A stretch of 64,000 bases of DNA from Uloborus plumipes (taxonomy: Eukaryota; Arthropoda; Arachnida; Araneae; Uloboridae): positions 104,975 to 168,974 of the forward strand of contig JAXGGA010001109.1 in assembly GCA_038373865.1 (NCBI GenBank), read 5' to 3'. Both the position numbers and the translations under genes were made by a program. The notes below the pieces were generated by a model. That model was not told where the DNA came from. It was given only the letters and a program-made list of their open reading frames with translations, and searched no databases. Below, piece by piece: positions 12,122-23,330 of this stretch. Each line of letters begins with the position of its first letter. The first letter of the stretch is position 1.

Positions 12122-14474
12122 AAATCACTAAACAATATGAATACTTTAAAACTCAAAGCTCGAAAAAGGTATGATATTTTTCACTAAAATAATTTTCCTA
12201 AAAAAATATTTGTACCTAAACATGAGTGAAAAATATTTTTAAAACATACAAAATAGCATATGTTAAGTATCTAAACTGCTTTAATAAATTGAATTAAGTA
12301 AAGGAGAAGTAAGCAAATAATACTTTTCCGAATATTGATTTAATAATACTTACACGCACAATTTAAATTAAAAGAATCGGGACGAATATGCCAGAAACCG
12401 ATTCGACATCCTTGATCGCTACCACTATTGCTTTTTGCTTCCGAAGCAACTGACAACCCAGCAGCAGATTTTATCTTAAAGAAGCCAAGAATACAGAAAA
12501 GCTGGTAGCTAAATAGATAATTTGCAATAAAAAAATATATTGCGGTCCTAAATTGAGATAAAAACTATCCTATCATTTAAGTTGGACCAAACTGAAACTG
12601 CGTGCAAAATTTGGTTAAAATCGGTTCAGTAGCTGAGGAGTCCATTGGCCAAAAACACAGGGACACGTAATTTTTATATATTAAGATAGGCATTGATAAG
12701 CTGATAGTCGCGCATTTTAACATTAAATTAGCTGATTCAATGTTTAGTGCAAAATACTCACTTCGCAATAAATAAGATATTCCACAAACTGTGAAATTTC
12801 CCCTAAAACTAAATTTTCTTGAAAAAATGAAAACAAGCCCCTTCCCCTTATCCCTCCAAGGTTATGAAATAACCAAGATAATACACCTAAACGTAGGGCC
12901 ATGAATTGAGATTCATCGTTTTTAGAACTACTTAGCCTGAATTATAAAAAAATATTTTTATTTTTTTGATAATTCTCTTTAGTTATCATAACTGAACTTC
13001 AGCCAAACAACAGAGGTTGGAAGTTGAGAAAGAGAATAAATACGATTTTGCATTTCCCCTTTTTTATATAATTATAGAAATGATTAGCATGAAATGACGC
13101 GAATAACACGCTACTTGGAAGATTTCTTTTGTAATAGACATAGTGCTGGACTTTTTTGAATATTTCGATTACCACTTAGAAAATATTTCAACGATAATTT
13201 TCTGCCGAAGAAGTTTGCAGCTTTTAGGGACCAAAACAACATTTAGTAAGCAAACAAACTTTTTTGAATTAATAACGGTATTTGTAAGAAGTAAAATTAA
13301 AGTTGGCGTTGCATTAATTTTTCCAGGTGTTTTCGTGTGTTTCATTATCCGAATAAAAGATTTCTTAATAGTGAAATTAAATGTACATGCAAATATTGAG
13401 TTAAATATTTTTCTTGAGTTTTACGTTTCATTCAATGAAAGTTTTGTAAAAGCACTAAAAAGAAAACTTCCAAATTAAAAAAACAGACAACTTTTGATTT
13501 CACTTTTTGTAAACTTTCGGAAAACATTGGTTTTTTTTTTCTTCAAACAATTAAACTTTTAAAAGTTTATATTTTTAATCAACGATGCCCTTTTGCCGGG
13601 TATTGTTCATTTTTTCAATTATTAATTGATAGATAGAGATATTTTGGAGAAAAATGGATTAGAAATTTATTGGCATAATATTCTAGTTTTATGAACAAAG
13701 ATAAGATGGCTGCTACTAAAACTGGAAGCCATTTCTTTTTCCATTTTTTCCATTTTTGTGCTAAAAAGACATTTTCAAATTTCTTTCAATAAAAAAAATA
13801 TGATTATAGCAATTTATCATAAGAATTGCCATTATATTTTCTATCAGTTAAATTTAACAATTCTAGGAGTTCTAACTTTAAAACTAACAATCCGTCATTT
13901 TCTTATTTTCTCGAAACAAGATATTAGTCGCAAAGATTGCTTTTATGTTTCCCAAACTTCCATTACACAGAAATTTAAAATTGCGGACTATAATTTTTCT
14001 TTTTTACTATAGTGCAAGTGGTAGGAATAAGATCAGAAGCATATATTCTGGATATTCTAATTATGCTAATGGCAGATTACGTTCTTAAACTACTTCTCAG
14101 AACGAGCAATAAGAAAAATACCTACAAAAGTTTTGTAAGCTTATTTGTAGTTTCCGAAATTGCCAATTACAAAGATGGTTAAATGCACATCCCTAAATAA
14201 AATATTCTTTGAAAAGATTAATTAAGCGGTTGTTGAGCAATTGAACAAGGTTGAAATGAAGGTTTTCGCGGATATTACTCATTATAAAAGATAAACAATA
14301 AAACAACACACTTTTTTTTCCAAACACCACAGACGACTTTTTTAAAAGATCGTCTTTGGTTTTCTTGAAACTTAAGTGCAGAAGCATAAGAAAGAAGTGC
14401 ATATAGTTTAATAAAGATGAAAAAACTTATTTACTCATTTCAGATTTTAATAATTACTTGTTTTTAACCAAGTT
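12122..14474. other. No gene seen; AT-rich spacer
   Basis: Open frames at 13143-13478 (+) and 13758-14012 (+) are Phe/Ile/Lys-rich with no motif and no obvious splice context; I treat them as chance. No repeat family recognised. Confidence 0.5.
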
Positions 14475-14802
14475 GTACCCCCCAATTAAGCATCCATTCT
14501 TTCACGTAGCACCAGCATCGGCGGAATGCCATTACCACGAGAATTTTGACGCCCAGTTGCCGCCAGACGGAGGCACCTGGGCTCTTTTTGATGCGAAAGA
14601 GTACTAGGATTTTAATTTTGCCTAGAGATATTCAAAGCCAAACGAATACCCCAAGGAATCTTTTACATGCCGCATAATCATACGACATGGGCGCCGAGGA
14701 TTTTTCGCATCTCGAAAATCCGCCGACTGGCCAACTCCAGGATCGAACCCCGGTTATCAGCACGGAAAGCCGACGCTCTACCACCACGTCACCAAGTCGC
14801 CG
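14475..14802 (-). mobile_element. tRNA-derived SINE, type 1
   Basis: On the minus strand it starts CGGCGACTTGGTGACGTGG, with an A-box-like TGGTGGTAGAGCG and a B box GGTTCGATCCTGG at tRNA-like spacing. A non-tRNA body of about 250 bases follows and ends near 14475. GC-richer than its surroundings. The body does not match the SINEs at 19774 or 54836. The plus-strand open frame at 14667 is a shadow. The exact 3' end and target-site duplication were not resolved. Confidence 0.8.
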
Positions 14803-14952
14803 TTGAACGTCTTTGTTTATTCATTTGTTTAAATTGTTCGCCTATTTAACTTTAAATTGTAGACTGAAGACATTTTTATTGTAGTTAAATTCTATATTTT
14901 GTTTCTCGTATGTTTATTAACTTATATATTTTCAAAATATAGTGGTAGAAAG

Positions 14953-15366
14953 CAGTGAGTAACCGCCCCTAAGCAAGGGCTAAGGCAGGAGCATGCAATA
15001 TACCGCCAACTTGGTTATTTCGATCCATGGACTGCAGTTTCGTGCTTTTTATGCACTCATCAGCATGGAATACGAAAGTAACCGAGTTGGAGGCAAAAAT
15101 CCTCTTAACCCTTGCTTAGGGGCGGTTACTCACTGTTTTATACCCGAGCTCTGCCTTAAAATTTACGAGTTGTACCGTACCAAGTGCGGTCGCTCGCTGG
15201 TATTCTAATTTCACATCAGCTACCAGTTTTTATTTCGTTCTCTTTGCTCTGTAAGAGGATTTTTGCCCACAACTCGTTTACTTTCGTATTCCATGCTGAT
15301 GAGTGCATAATAAGCATAAAACTGCAGTCCATGGATCGAAATAACCGAGTTGGCGTTGTACTGCTA
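14953..15366. repeat. Compound fold-back element, copy 2
   Basis: Two inverted-repeat layers are visible. CAGTGAGTAACCGCCCCTAA at 14957 is mirrored exactly by TTAGGGGCGGTTACTCACTG ending at about 15139. A second pair of about 115 bases (14996-15115 against roughly 15253-15362) begins CCAACTTGGTTATTTCGATC and ends with CGAAATAACCGAGTTGG, and includes TATGCACTCATCAGCATGG. Related to 6516-6755. No ORF. The short frames at 14993 and 15184 are shadows. Class unknown. Confidence 0.85.
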
Positions 15367-17387
15367 ATAGTGGTAGAATTTGCATAGTCTCAATCGAAGA
15401 AAAAAATTTTATATTTGAAATTTTCTGAAAGCATCACGCGCAATAGTGAAAGAGAGCATTTTAAATTGTTTTTATATTATGTAATGGTTTTCTTTTTAAA
15501 CCGAGTTTATATTTAGATAGTTGCTTTAACAGGTAAAATTTTATCTGAAAATATTTTACATCTTAATTCGTTTTTTCACGAATATGGAGAAGGAGATAGA
15601 AAGAGGAGGGAGAACTCAAAGTTTTAAATGCCGAAATCAGTAATTTATTTTCAAATTGAAATATAAAATGATCTAAAACTTTTCAAAAATATTCTATCAA
15701 AATAAGTTGCTCTTTCAGTAGGAAGGAGAAACATCCAGATGAAAATGTCTTTTAAAAAAGCTCGATTTATTAAATTTGTGCACAAACACTTTGATAATCG
15801 TTAAAAATGCAGCAAATTTTATCAGTTGTATTTTTTACAGTTCAATGTTCTACGTATTAGTATTTTAAGTGTAAAGATACACATTTTACTTATCTCCTTT
15901 TACTTTTTATTAGAATTACAATATCTTTAATGAAAGCCAATTATTTTCAACTAACATCTGCTTTTAGAAAATAAAAGAATAAATCTTGGTGTCAATTTAT
16001 AACGTCTAATAATAGCTTACAGATTAAAAAAAAGTTTCAGCAAAAAGCAGTAATGCAGTTAGCTACAAAACTCCATTCCGTTGTCGAGAAATTGCTTAGC
16101 AGAAACTACAAACCGATATGGAAATGAGGATAATAAAAGTTCTTATAGCAAATGCGTAGCGTCCGGATTTAAAGAAAAAAATTTGCAAAACAGATCAATT
16201 TATAAAAATTATGCTCAAAGAGCTTGAAATAAAGAAATAAATCCTTGATTCCGTAAAAAAGGGAACATTTTTGGAATCATTACCCTACTTTGCAAAAATT
16301 TTAAAGATGCTAAGAATAAACGTTTCTCAAAACAGATTCTTTTTTTTTTTTTCAAATCATTAAATCAATTACGGAAGAAATTCTCAATTTTTCATTCTAA
16401 ATATTCAACATCATAAATTTTTGAAAGCGTAAGCACTTCCATAAATTTTGAATTCTAGGAAAAAATGATAATCCATTGCTTTTTACATAAATAGAAAACT
16501 AATTTTTATTTTGAAGAATACGTTACCATTGATTATTAATGATACAAGAAAATTAATTTGTTACTGTTTTCCATTTCTTATTTTAAGCAAATAAATAATT
16601 TAGATGTTAATTAGTTGTATTCAAAGGTTAGTTAAGCAAGTTAAAGTTTCATGTTTTAATTTTTTACTAACGAAATCTTTGTAGTGTTTAAGACTTTCGT
16701 TTTTAAAGAATATTTTTCTTTTTCCTTTTTGTTCAAACGGGTCAAAATCCAATTAAATACTATGAGAAAAAATCATTGTTTTTGAAAAATGTGAGATAAA
16801 TTGTGGGATGATAGCAAAGTCAAATTATTATTAACAAAAAACCTCTTCTGAAATCTTTTTGTTTAAATTAAATGAAGTCATGCGTTAAAATTCCGTTTGA
16901 TCTACAGCAAGAGCTGAAAGTGCAATAAGGTGTCTTTCATGTTTTTATTTCCAGCTATTGGTTAAGCATTTACTGAAAGAGATAAATACATAGAAATGAA
17001 TAAAAATAAATAATAACAAATTAACCAGTTTATTTTAACAAAAAGGTACCGATTCTTTCATTGAGACCTTTATCTTTGTTTGAGAAGAAATTTTTGATGA
17101 AAATATATCTGAATATGTTTTTCTGATTGCGGTCTATTACTGTTGCGTTTTTTCTACTGTGATTGCGTGGAGGGTATATATTTACGGTAAGCAAAGTTGA
17201 GGCAATACTTAAGACTGTACAAAGTTTTAATTATACTGAATTATCATCAGGAACATAACTATTTGCATCATAGAGCACAATATGTAATCAATCTTCATTA
17301 TCTCTCTAACAGAATCAAACTTTTAAGTCATTCGCTATAAACTGTCACCTTATAATTCTTTTATACTTCTGTCATTCAAAATTTCCT
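15367..17387. other. No gene seen; AT-rich spacer
   Basis: About 2 kb with stops in all frames and a T run near 16340. No motif or repeat recognised. Confidence 0.5.
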
Positions 17388-18125
17388 GTAAAATAAAGTC
17401 TCTAACAGAAGACTTATTAATCTCTTTATTCCATACTTTCCAGTAAAAACAAAACATCTCGTTAAACATTCATCCTTAACGAAGAAATCAATGACAGCAA
17501 TTAATAAAAATGCATTCCAAGCAATGTGATTCAGAAACAACTGTTAACTGCGTTTCTAATTATGAATTAATTAGTCCCACTGCTAAGCGAATTCATTATC
17601 GGCGAGAGTTAACTCGGGAGAATGCCTCGGGCACTCGAAGTTTTCAGGAGGGATAAAACTCCTTCAGAGTCACCTGATCCCCTTGACAGCCTGAATAATG
17701 GTCCTTATGTTATTCTCATTTTTCCCGAAAGGTAAGATTTGTTTCCGAAAGAATGGAGATGTCTTCTTGCGAGGATGGATAAACCCGCTCGCTGCTATTA
17801 ATGAAGGTTTGTGCTATTAATGAAGCACAAACCTGATATTTAGGGAAGTTTAATAGTTCTGTTCTTTCTGTTGTGAGAGTGGCTGACGGGAGTTGCTTAA
17901 AATAGAGTGAGTTTTCTGGATACGCATCCAAAAATTTTTAGTACGCTTTTCTTAGTTTCACATGTGGGTTTGTATGTATGTATGTAACTCTAAATAAAAG
18001 ATAAAATTCACGTTCTTTACAAACATAAAAGTAATATATTTTATTACTATTTTTAATAGTAAAGGCTAAATTATATCACATGCTGATCTAATTTAGTGTT
18101 TCACTTGTTTGTATGTAACTCTGAA
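17388..18125 (+). repeat. Direct duplication, copy 1
   Basis: Collinear with 18533-19335. It begins TTTCCTGTAAAATAAAGTCT and includes a block of 98 identical bases (17528-17625) containing CGAATTCATTATCGGCGAG, then ACTCCTTCAGAGTCACCTGA and TTTCCGAAAGAATGGAGATG. It ends in a unit of about 130 bp starting GTAACTCT-AATAAAAGATAAA. The minus-strand open frame at 17716-17931 overlaps the best conserved part, but the matching frame in copy 2 differs, so coding is not supported. Confidence 0.85.
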
Positions 18126-18532
18126 TCTATATATATAAAAATGGATGTATGTTTGTATGTTTGTTATTTATACAAATCTAGTTTTCGTCGGATTTTCATT
18201 AACCTTAGTGCAGAGGTTCCCTGATGCACTAAAATTCACATAGGTGGGGTTTTGAAATTTTAAAAAACCATGAAACTCAAAATTCAATTTTTTTGTCTCA
18301 AAATGGCCATTTTTTTCCAATTTTGATTATATAGAGCAATGGAGATAAGCCTTTAAGCATACAAATTGATAGAATTTAACACACTGAAATATGAGTATTT
18401 TCCAACGAAGATTACGATTAACAATGAATTATCAATTTAAGGCTCACCTATTTCATGTTAGCACGAAATAAGTTAAAAACAATTATAATGGAGCTATAAT
18501 TATCACCCGGGCAACTCTGGGTAATAAGCTTG
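18126..18532 (+). mobile_element. Non-autonomous Helitron, copy H1
   Basis: The 5' end is TC (TCTATATATATAAAAATGG) preceded by A. The 3' end has a short hairpin, CCCGGGCAACTCTGGG, followed by AATAAGCTTG and then T. This fits rolling-circle insertion between A and T without target duplication; the canonical CTAG has decayed to CTTG. The body has TTTTCGTCGGATTTTCAT and GTCTCAAAATGG, shared with the copies at 33010, 46930 and 61794. No coding capacity. Confidence 0.88.
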
Positions 18533-19335
18533 TTTCCTATAAAATAGTCTTTAACGAAAGAATAATTAATCTATTTATTTCAAAGTTTCCAGTAAAAATA
18601 AACCATCTCGTTAAACATCCATCCTTAACGAAGAAATCAATGACAGCAATTAATAAAAATGCGTTTCAAACAACATGATTCAGAAACAACTGTTAACTGC
18701 GTTTCTAATTATGAATTAATTAGTCCCACTGCTAAGCGAATTCATTATCGGCGAGAGTTAACTCGGGAGAATGCTTCTGGCACTCGGAGTTTGCAGGAGG
18801 AATAAGACTCCTTCAGAGTCACCTGATCCCCTTGACAGCCTGAATAATAGTCCTTACGTTGTTCTCATTTTTCCCGAAAGCTAAGATATGTTTCCGAAAG
18901 AATGGAGATGTCTTCTTGCGATGATGGATAAACTCGCTCGCCGCTATTAATGAAACAAATACAAAAAATACCTTTGTGCGGTTGGTGTGAAGTTTTAATC
19001 TAAAGAAGCACATATATACAGGTATACTGCAGACACGTGTTTCGGGGCTTCAAGGAACTTCTTTTTCAATGCCTGAAGTGTGAGCTTTAGGATGAAAACC
19101 TGATATTTAGGGAAGTTTAATGCTGTTCTTTCTGTTGGGATTGGTGGATGACGTGAGTGGTTAAAAGAGAGTGAGTCTTCTGGTTACGCATCCAAAAGTT
19201 TTTTTTAATATGCTTTTATTAGTTGCACATGTGGGTTTGTTGGCTTGTTTGTTGTATGTATGCATGTAACTCTGAATAAAAGATAAAATTCACGTTCTTT
19301 ACAAATAAAAAAGTAATATATTTAATGCTACTATC
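18533..19335 (+). repeat. Direct duplication, copy 2, interrupted by a 130-base insertion
   Basis: Collinear with 17388-18125. Around 18958-19096 it carries foreign sequence with GCAGACACGTGTTTCGG and TTTTTCAATGCC, a family also seen at 55240 and 56045. Copy 1 has a short GCACAAACC-containing stretch at that place instead. After the hAT-type MITE at 19336 the tract resumes at 20330. The minus-strand open frame at 18819-19013 runs across the inserted piece and is not a gene. Confidence 0.82.
18958..19096 (+). repeat. Fragment of the CACGTGTTTCGG repeat family
   Basis: Inserted in duplication copy 2. Shares CAGACACGTGTTTCGG, CAAGGAAC-TCTTTTTCAATG and AGTGTGAGCTTTA-GATGAAAA with 56045-56125, and the first part with the hairpin at 55240-55422. 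Confidence 0.65.
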
Positions 19336-20329
19336 TACGGATGCACCGATTAATCGGCCATAATCGGCCACTTTGCCGATTATTAATAATCGGCAAAATT
19401 GGGCCGATTAATCGGCTAAAAAATGTATTTTTTAAATATTATTCTTTAAAGTGTACCTTCACTAAGAAACTATGTGCTTGATTTTATTGAGAGTAATAAT
19501 AATCCTCATAGTTGATATTAAGTTTTTAATAAATTTATTCTCCTGCTTTGAATAAATATACCCATAGACAATCTTGCAACATTTTTCATGTGTGATAGTT
19601 TTCTCCTTAGTACTGAGTTAGGTAACCTCTAATTTTCAAAGAATAAAAGTCTTGAGCTAAATTGCTACTGATAATTAAAATTGAAAATTAAAAAGACCCC
19701 TAAATTGTGGGGTGCTCACCACAGACCCTCCCCCCTTTTTTAAAAATTTTTATGTCCAATTAATATAATTAACGCCGGCCACCTTGTCTAGTGGTCAGAG
19801 TAGTCTGCCATGGATGGTGTGGCCCCGGGTTCGAGTCCCGGCTTGGGCATGGATGTGCTTTCTCTCTCCTGTCCTTTCTGTGTGTGAATGTGTTGTGTGA
19901 AAGGTTGCCTACCCTATAAACGGGTCCCTATGGCATGCGTGTACTGTGGAAGTCGGACTTCACACCAAATAACGGTACAGTTGGAAAAGTGAAGCAGCGC
20001 ACCCTAAATTGCCAGCCTGTCTGGCACACGACAAAAAAAAAATATATATATATATATATAATTAACAATGTATTAATGTAATATTATTGACAATAATATG
20101 TAAATCGGTTCTAAGAAATTTAATAAAATACTGAAATTATTTTGTGAAAATTAGGAAAATGGAAAAAAAAATCTTCTCAGAAGTAAATTACTTACTATTT
20201 CTAAAATCGGAATTGTATAAGAGAGAAAAAACAGTGATTGTGAAATCGTAGTATTTAAAACAATTATTCTTACCATTAATCGGCCGATTATCAACAACAT
20301 CGGCCAATTTGCTTATCGGTGCATCTCTA
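19336..20329 (+). mobile_element. hAT-type MITE copy A, carrying a SINE
   Basis: Terminal repeats are TACGGATGCACCGATTAATC at the left and ATCGGTGCATCTCTA at the right. A perfect 8-bp target-site duplication, CTACTATC, flanks it (19328-19335 and 20330-20337). Subterminal AATCGGC words recur in both orientations. An 8-bp duplication with a TAGGGATGCACCGAT-like end is typical of hAT elements. Apart from the SINE at 19774 it is the reverse complement of 20616-21362. No ORF. Confidence 0.92.
19774..20055 (+). mobile_element. tRNA-derived SINE, type 2, copy 1
   Basis: Starts GCCGGCCACCTTGTCTAGTGG (A-box region) with a B box GGTTCGAGTCCC, then a body including GGTTGCCTACCCTATAAACG and GAAGTCGGACTTCACACCAA. 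It ends in an A run and (TA)n. An 11-base duplication, ATATAATTAAC, lies at 19763-19773 and 20056-20066. MITE copy B (20616-21362, reversed) shows the uninterrupted target, so both ends are fixed by an empty-site comparison. Same family as 41786-42050. Confidence 0.95.
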
Positions 20330-20615
20330 CTACTATCAATACTAAAATCTTAACTATATTACATGTTGATGTACTATAAGTTTTTCCGTTATTTGTATGT
20401 AACTCTGCGTCAAAGATAAAATACACGTTCTTTGCAATTATAAAAGTTATATTTTTAATACTACTATTAATACTAAAAACTAAACAATATTATGTGTGTG
20501 TTGATGTATTATAAGTGCACGTAAACTTAGCGGATATTCAATAGTTTTGAAAATCAGAGGGAAATCAGTGTCTGGAAAATGTAGTTCAACCTTTAGTATT
20601 AATACTAGTATTAAG
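20330..20615 (+). repeat. Continuation of the duplicated tract, units of about 130 bp
   Basis: Two further partial units start at GTAACTCTGCGTCAAAGATA (20398) and carry CACGTTCTTT-CAA and TACTATTAATACTAAAA words, matching 17986-18116 and 19270-19335. They form a short degenerate tandem array that the MITEs have invaded. Confidence 0.7.
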
Positions 20616-21362
20616 TAGGGATGCACCGATAAGCAAATTGGCCGATTACCGATTAATCGGTTGTTGATAATCGGCCGATTAATCGGCGGAGCCGATTAAT
20701 GGTAAGAATAATTGTTTTAAATACTACGATTTCACAATCACTGTTTTTTCTCTCTTATACAATTCCGATTTTAGAAATAGTAAGTAATTTACTGCTGAGA
20801 AGATTTTTTTTCCATTTTCCTAATTTTCACAAAATAATTTCAGTATTTTATTAAATTTCTTAGAACCGATTTACATATTATTGTCAATAATATTACATTA
20901 ATACATTGTTAATTATATTAATTGGACATAAAAATTTTTAAAAAAGGGGGGAGGGTCTGTGGTGAGCACCCCACAATTTAGGGGTCTTTTTAATTTTCAA
21001 TTTTAATTATCAGTAGCAATTTAGCTCAAGACTTTTATTCTTTGAAAATTAGAGGTTACCTAACTCAGTACTAAGGAGAAAACTATCACACATGAAAAAT
21101 GTTGTAAGATTGTCTATGGGTATATTTATTCAAAGCAGGAGAATAAATTTATTAAAAACTTAATATCAACTATGAGGATTATTATTACTGTCAATAAAAT
21201 CAAGCACATAGTTTCTTAGTGAAGGTACACTTTAAAGAATAATATTTAAAAAATATATTTTTTAGCCGATTAATCGGTCCAATTTTGCCGATTATTAATA
21301 ATCGTCAAAGTGGCCGATTATGGCCGATTAATCGGTACTGCCGATTAATCGGTGCATCCCTA
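20616..21362 (-). mobile_element. hAT-type MITE copy B
   Basis: Starts TAGGGATGCACCGATAAGC and ends ATCGGTGCATCCCTA, with a perfect 8-bp duplication GTATTAAG on both sides (20608-20615 and 21363-21370). Reverse complement of copy A, without the SINE. Copies A and B are about 290 bases apart in inverted orientation, so the locus could form a long hairpin. Confidence 0.93.
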
Positions 21363-21370
21363 GTATTAAG

Positions 21371-22156
21371 TATATTACTTTTACATTTGTAAAGAACGTG
21401 AATTTTATCTTCTGGAAATTAACTCTAAAAGCTTATTTTTTAGTTTTTAAAACTATAAGTTAGATTATTTTCTTAAGGATGACTCATAAACAACAATTAA
21501 AAGAATGGGCGCGGTTCCCATTTTCAAAAATACATTTATGTAAGAATACGGTCGAAAACATAAGGAGTATTTTTTTTTTTTTTTTGGCTTATTTTCCTTC
21601 GTAAAAAGAAAAAGAAAAGAAAAAAGTAATCCCTGAAAGCTAATAGATGCGTCCATTTCTGCCTGTAACTCGGATGTAAGCCTTTCGAATTCATCCGTGG
21701 TCAGACAGTTGTTAAAAAAAAAAGAAAAAGGAATACTGTCTAAAATTTTTTCGTGCGACCTCCGCCTCATCTGCGCACGCGCCAAGTCTCTTTGGACTTT
21801 CTCGAAATGGGAAGGAAAAGCAACGAGGAAGTAGTCCGCAAACTAAAGCTGAAGGCATCGGGTAGTGCGCATCCAAAACCTAACTCCCCTTTTTCAGATG
21901 GAAGCGTCTGACCTTGCCAGGCTCCCAAAACGCAAACAGACAGTACGTCCAACAAATGAGTTACGCCATCAAATATATAAACTTGGGATGCGTTAGAAGG
22001 TCTATTTATCTGTTTTAGCTTTGATGTAGGCAAGATTATTTTTCTCTGTTGCATTTTCATTTAAAATTCATCTCCTGAGACAACTTTTGAAAAGTTGTTA
22101 GACCTGCTTTAGCCTTGTGATATCAGAAGACCCTTCATAAGCCCTATGATCTGAGA
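21371..22156. other. No gene seen
   Basis: Minus-strand open frames at 21465-21785 and 21767-22060 overlap in different frames, contain Lys/Phe runs encoded by homopolymers, and show no family motif. A T run lies at about 21570. I treat the stretch as noncoding. Confidence 0.5.
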
Positions 22157-22160
22157 TTAA

Positions 22161-22666
22161 CTCATTAATGCTTGACTTTTTTTTCCAAATATATTTTATA
22201 TACTGGTTACAAGCAGTGTTTAATGGACAGGAAAAATAATAAAAAAATATTATGTAAAAAATAATGTTTTTATTAAGGGAAGAAAAATCGTCCCTTAAAA
22301 GTTACGATAGACCCCAGAGTGTACATAATTTTATAACTAATTTTTTTTTATGCCTACGATATAGTATTTTAAAAAGACATTTTATTAGAAGAAATAAAAT
22401 CAGCAATTAACAAAACTGGAAAGCTGGGAATAACTTTGAAAACTTCGCTTTTTTTCTATAGATTGTGAACGATGTAATTTTTAATAAACATTAAAACTGC
22501 TACAGAACACACTTTACAATGGTTATGGGCTGCAATATGTTAATCACGAATTGAAACAATACCAAGGTACTAATTAAACACTATTATTTGGTTGAAATGT
22601 TTATTTTGGGGAAATTCAGACCCTTTTTCGAACCGTTCCTTAAAAGGGACTCTTGGCATTAATGGG
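22161..22666 (-). mobile_element. piggyBac-type MITE family B, copy 1
   Basis: Flanked by TTAA (22157-22160) and a decayed TTTA. Ends CTCATTAATGC and GGCATTAATGGG. The interior reads AAGGGACGATTTTTC and TTTTAAGGAACGG (as complements) in the same order as 28422-28927 reversed. Both copies are 506 bases long. No coding capacity. Confidence 0.87.
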
Positions 22667-23326
22667 TTTACAACGTATCGCAACCCTTGCAAGAAAAGTG
22701 ACCTAAGCCCAAAAATCCTAATTTTCTGATTTTTCTATGAAACAGATAAAAACATTGTGTTCTTTTATGTGGAAAAGTTTCACAACTGAAATTTTGATAG
22801 TTTTCGCTAGCGCTAGGTAGCGCTTATTGTGACGCATATCAAACTATGACTTAAATATATAAAACATGGGACAAACTAAAAAATTAGTACTATACAGAAA
22901 ACTTAAGTAGTTTATACATATATTTCATTAAAAAATATCAATGAATATGCATTGCAAAAGACAAACAACAGCTAAATAGTAAGAAACCACTAGTTTTCTT
23001 TTTACCTGTACTGTAAAATTAGCCAATTCCGAATTGTGTCTCATTTCTTGCAAGGGCACGATATGAGCTTTTAGGGAGGGGGAGGAAAAGAAGTTCTGTA
23101 ATTCGAAGTTTGAATTGTAAAAACTATTTTTTAAGAAAACCTAGATATTCCCCCTTTTTTCTCAAGTTGATCTTTTCTTTTCTTAAAAAAGAATAGCAGC
23201 CATCAGTGTAGCAAACGACGATTTTTTATGTAATATTTACTGAATGAAAAAACACTAAGTAATTATTTAAAATATTATTAAAATTATAAAATTATTTAAT
23301 TAATTATTAAAATATTATTAAAATAT
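22667..23326. other. No gene seen
   Basis: AT-rich, with a TTAATTATTAAAATATTATT simple-sequence patch near 23270-23325. Nothing else recognised. Confidence 0.5.
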
Positions 23327-23330
23327 ATTT

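Noticed and set aside
13143..13478. 111-codon plus-strand open frame as a possible gene
   Set aside because: Phe/Ile/Lys-rich, no motif, no splice or promoter context; expected by chance in AT-rich DNA.
17716..19013. Minus-strand frames in the duplicated tract as a conserved exon
   Set aside because: The longest open frames in the two copies are in different registers, and the copy 2 frame crosses a repeat insertion, so coding constraint is not shown.
19774..19860. Candidate functional tRNA gene
   Set aside because: A and B boxes are present, but the sequence continues into a SINE body with a tail and target duplication, and no closed acceptor stem exists.
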